Positions 5,032-5,338 of a stretch of 5,338 bases of DNA are shown in pieces (within the stretch, counting starts at the first letter, position 1; the number at the start of each line of letters is the position of its first letter). Source of the stretch: Natronohydrobacter sp. (GTDB lineage Bacteria > Pseudomonadota > Alphaproteobacteria > Rhodobacterales > Rhodobacteraceae); the NCBI GenBank assembly GCA_007117255.1, contig SKGU01000225.1, positions 1 to 5,338 of the forward strand, written 5' to 3'. The notes below the pieces were generated by a model. That model was not told the DNA's origin. It saw only the letters and a list, made by a program, of their open reading frames with translations, and did not search any database. Both the position numbers and the translations under genes were made by a program.

Positions 5032-5338
5032 CTTCCCAAGCCCCCAGATAAATGTCGCGCAAGAGTTTCGAGCCGCGTGCTTCTTCGGGCAGTCCGTCAA
5101 AGACGACCTCGCCATAATTCAGCACTGTGATCGTATCGGCCACGGCAAAGGCCAGATCCATGTCATGCTCGATGATCAGAAGGGTCAAATCACGCGGCAG
5201 TCCAGCCAACAGATCATGAAACCCCTTCGCCATCTCTGGCCCAACGCCCGATGTGGGCTCGTCCATCAGCAGCACAAGTGGCTTTGTGGCCAGCGCCACG
5301 CCCACTTCCAACTGACGCCGCACCCCATAGCTGATTTC
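5024..5338 (-). CDS. livG: ABC transporter ATPase LivG, C-terminal part
   Basis: The last 104 residues of a LivG-type ATPase whose N-terminal half, including Walker A, lies beyond the right edge. The fragment starts inside the ABC signature region (ISYGVRRQLE, where most LivG proteins have LSYGxQRxLE). It continues with Walker B LLMDEPTSGVGPE, the H-loop IIEHDMDLAF and the usual LivG ending with VLNYGEVVFDG and a short tail. It pairs with LivF as the second nucleotide-binding subunit of the same importer; the permease and binding-protein genes are expected upstream, outside the window. Val-Arg where Glu/Gln-Gln is usual in the signature may be a mild variation. Confidence 0.92.
   Translation of the reverse strand, partial: EISYGVRRQLEVGVALATKPLVLLMDEPTSGVGPEMAKGFHDLLAGLPRDLTLLIIEHDMDLAFAVADTITVLNYGEVVFDGLPEEARGSKLLRDIYLGAWEDA

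Noticed and set aside
4513..5130. 205-codon plus-strand open frame opposite livF
   Set aside because: Antisense shadow of an ABC ATPase whose every motif is intact.

Overview
The window looks like chromosomal DNA of a GC-rich alphaproteobacterium. A Rhodobacterales-type (Roseobacter/Paracoccus-like) host is my best guess from codon use, protein flavour and gene content; nothing here proves the genus. All the sequence is accounted for by seven protein genes, two of them cut by the window edges, and short intergenic regions. I see no mobile element, CRISPR array, tRNA or rRNA.

Layout. From about 2211 leftward to base 1 runs a tightly packed minus-strand operon: an SCP2-like small protein (GTG start), an alpha/beta hydrolase, a BKACE/DUF849 beta-keto acid cleavage enzyme, and the first 39 codons of a ScoA-type CoA-transferase subunit A. 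Successive genes overlap by 4 nt, are 9 nt apart, and overlap by 4 nt. A 229-bp divergent control region (2212-2440) carries two matching 16-bp dyads 40 bp apart, with a 12-bp palindrome between them. Rightward from 2441 lies an intradiol ring-cleavage dioxygenase of the hydroxyquinol/chlorocatechol type, a strong intrinsic terminator, then a CatR/BenM-like LysR regulator. Convergent to the regulator, on the minus strand, are LivF and the C-terminal part of LivG, the two ATPases of a branched-chain-amino-acid-type ABC importer.

How they could work together (inference). The window reads as an aromatic catabolic locus. The dioxygenase would open a catechol- or hydroxyquinol-type ring. The hydrolase could act on a lactone or another intermediate, and further enzymes not seen here would bring the product to a beta-keto acid such as 3-oxoadipate. 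BKACE would then transfer carbon to acetyl-CoA, giving acetoacetate and a new acyl-CoA. If the substrate is 3-oxoadipate, that acyl-CoA is succinyl-CoA. A ScoA/ScoB transferase would use exactly these two products to make acetoacetyl-CoA plus succinate. This would replace the usual PcaIJ plus PcaF thiolase ending of the beta-ketoadipate pathway, and it is the most interesting idea in the window. The LysR protein is the natural candidate for sensing a muconate-like intermediate and acting at the dyads. The Liv-type importer could bring in the aromatic substrate, though it may be an unrelated neighbour.
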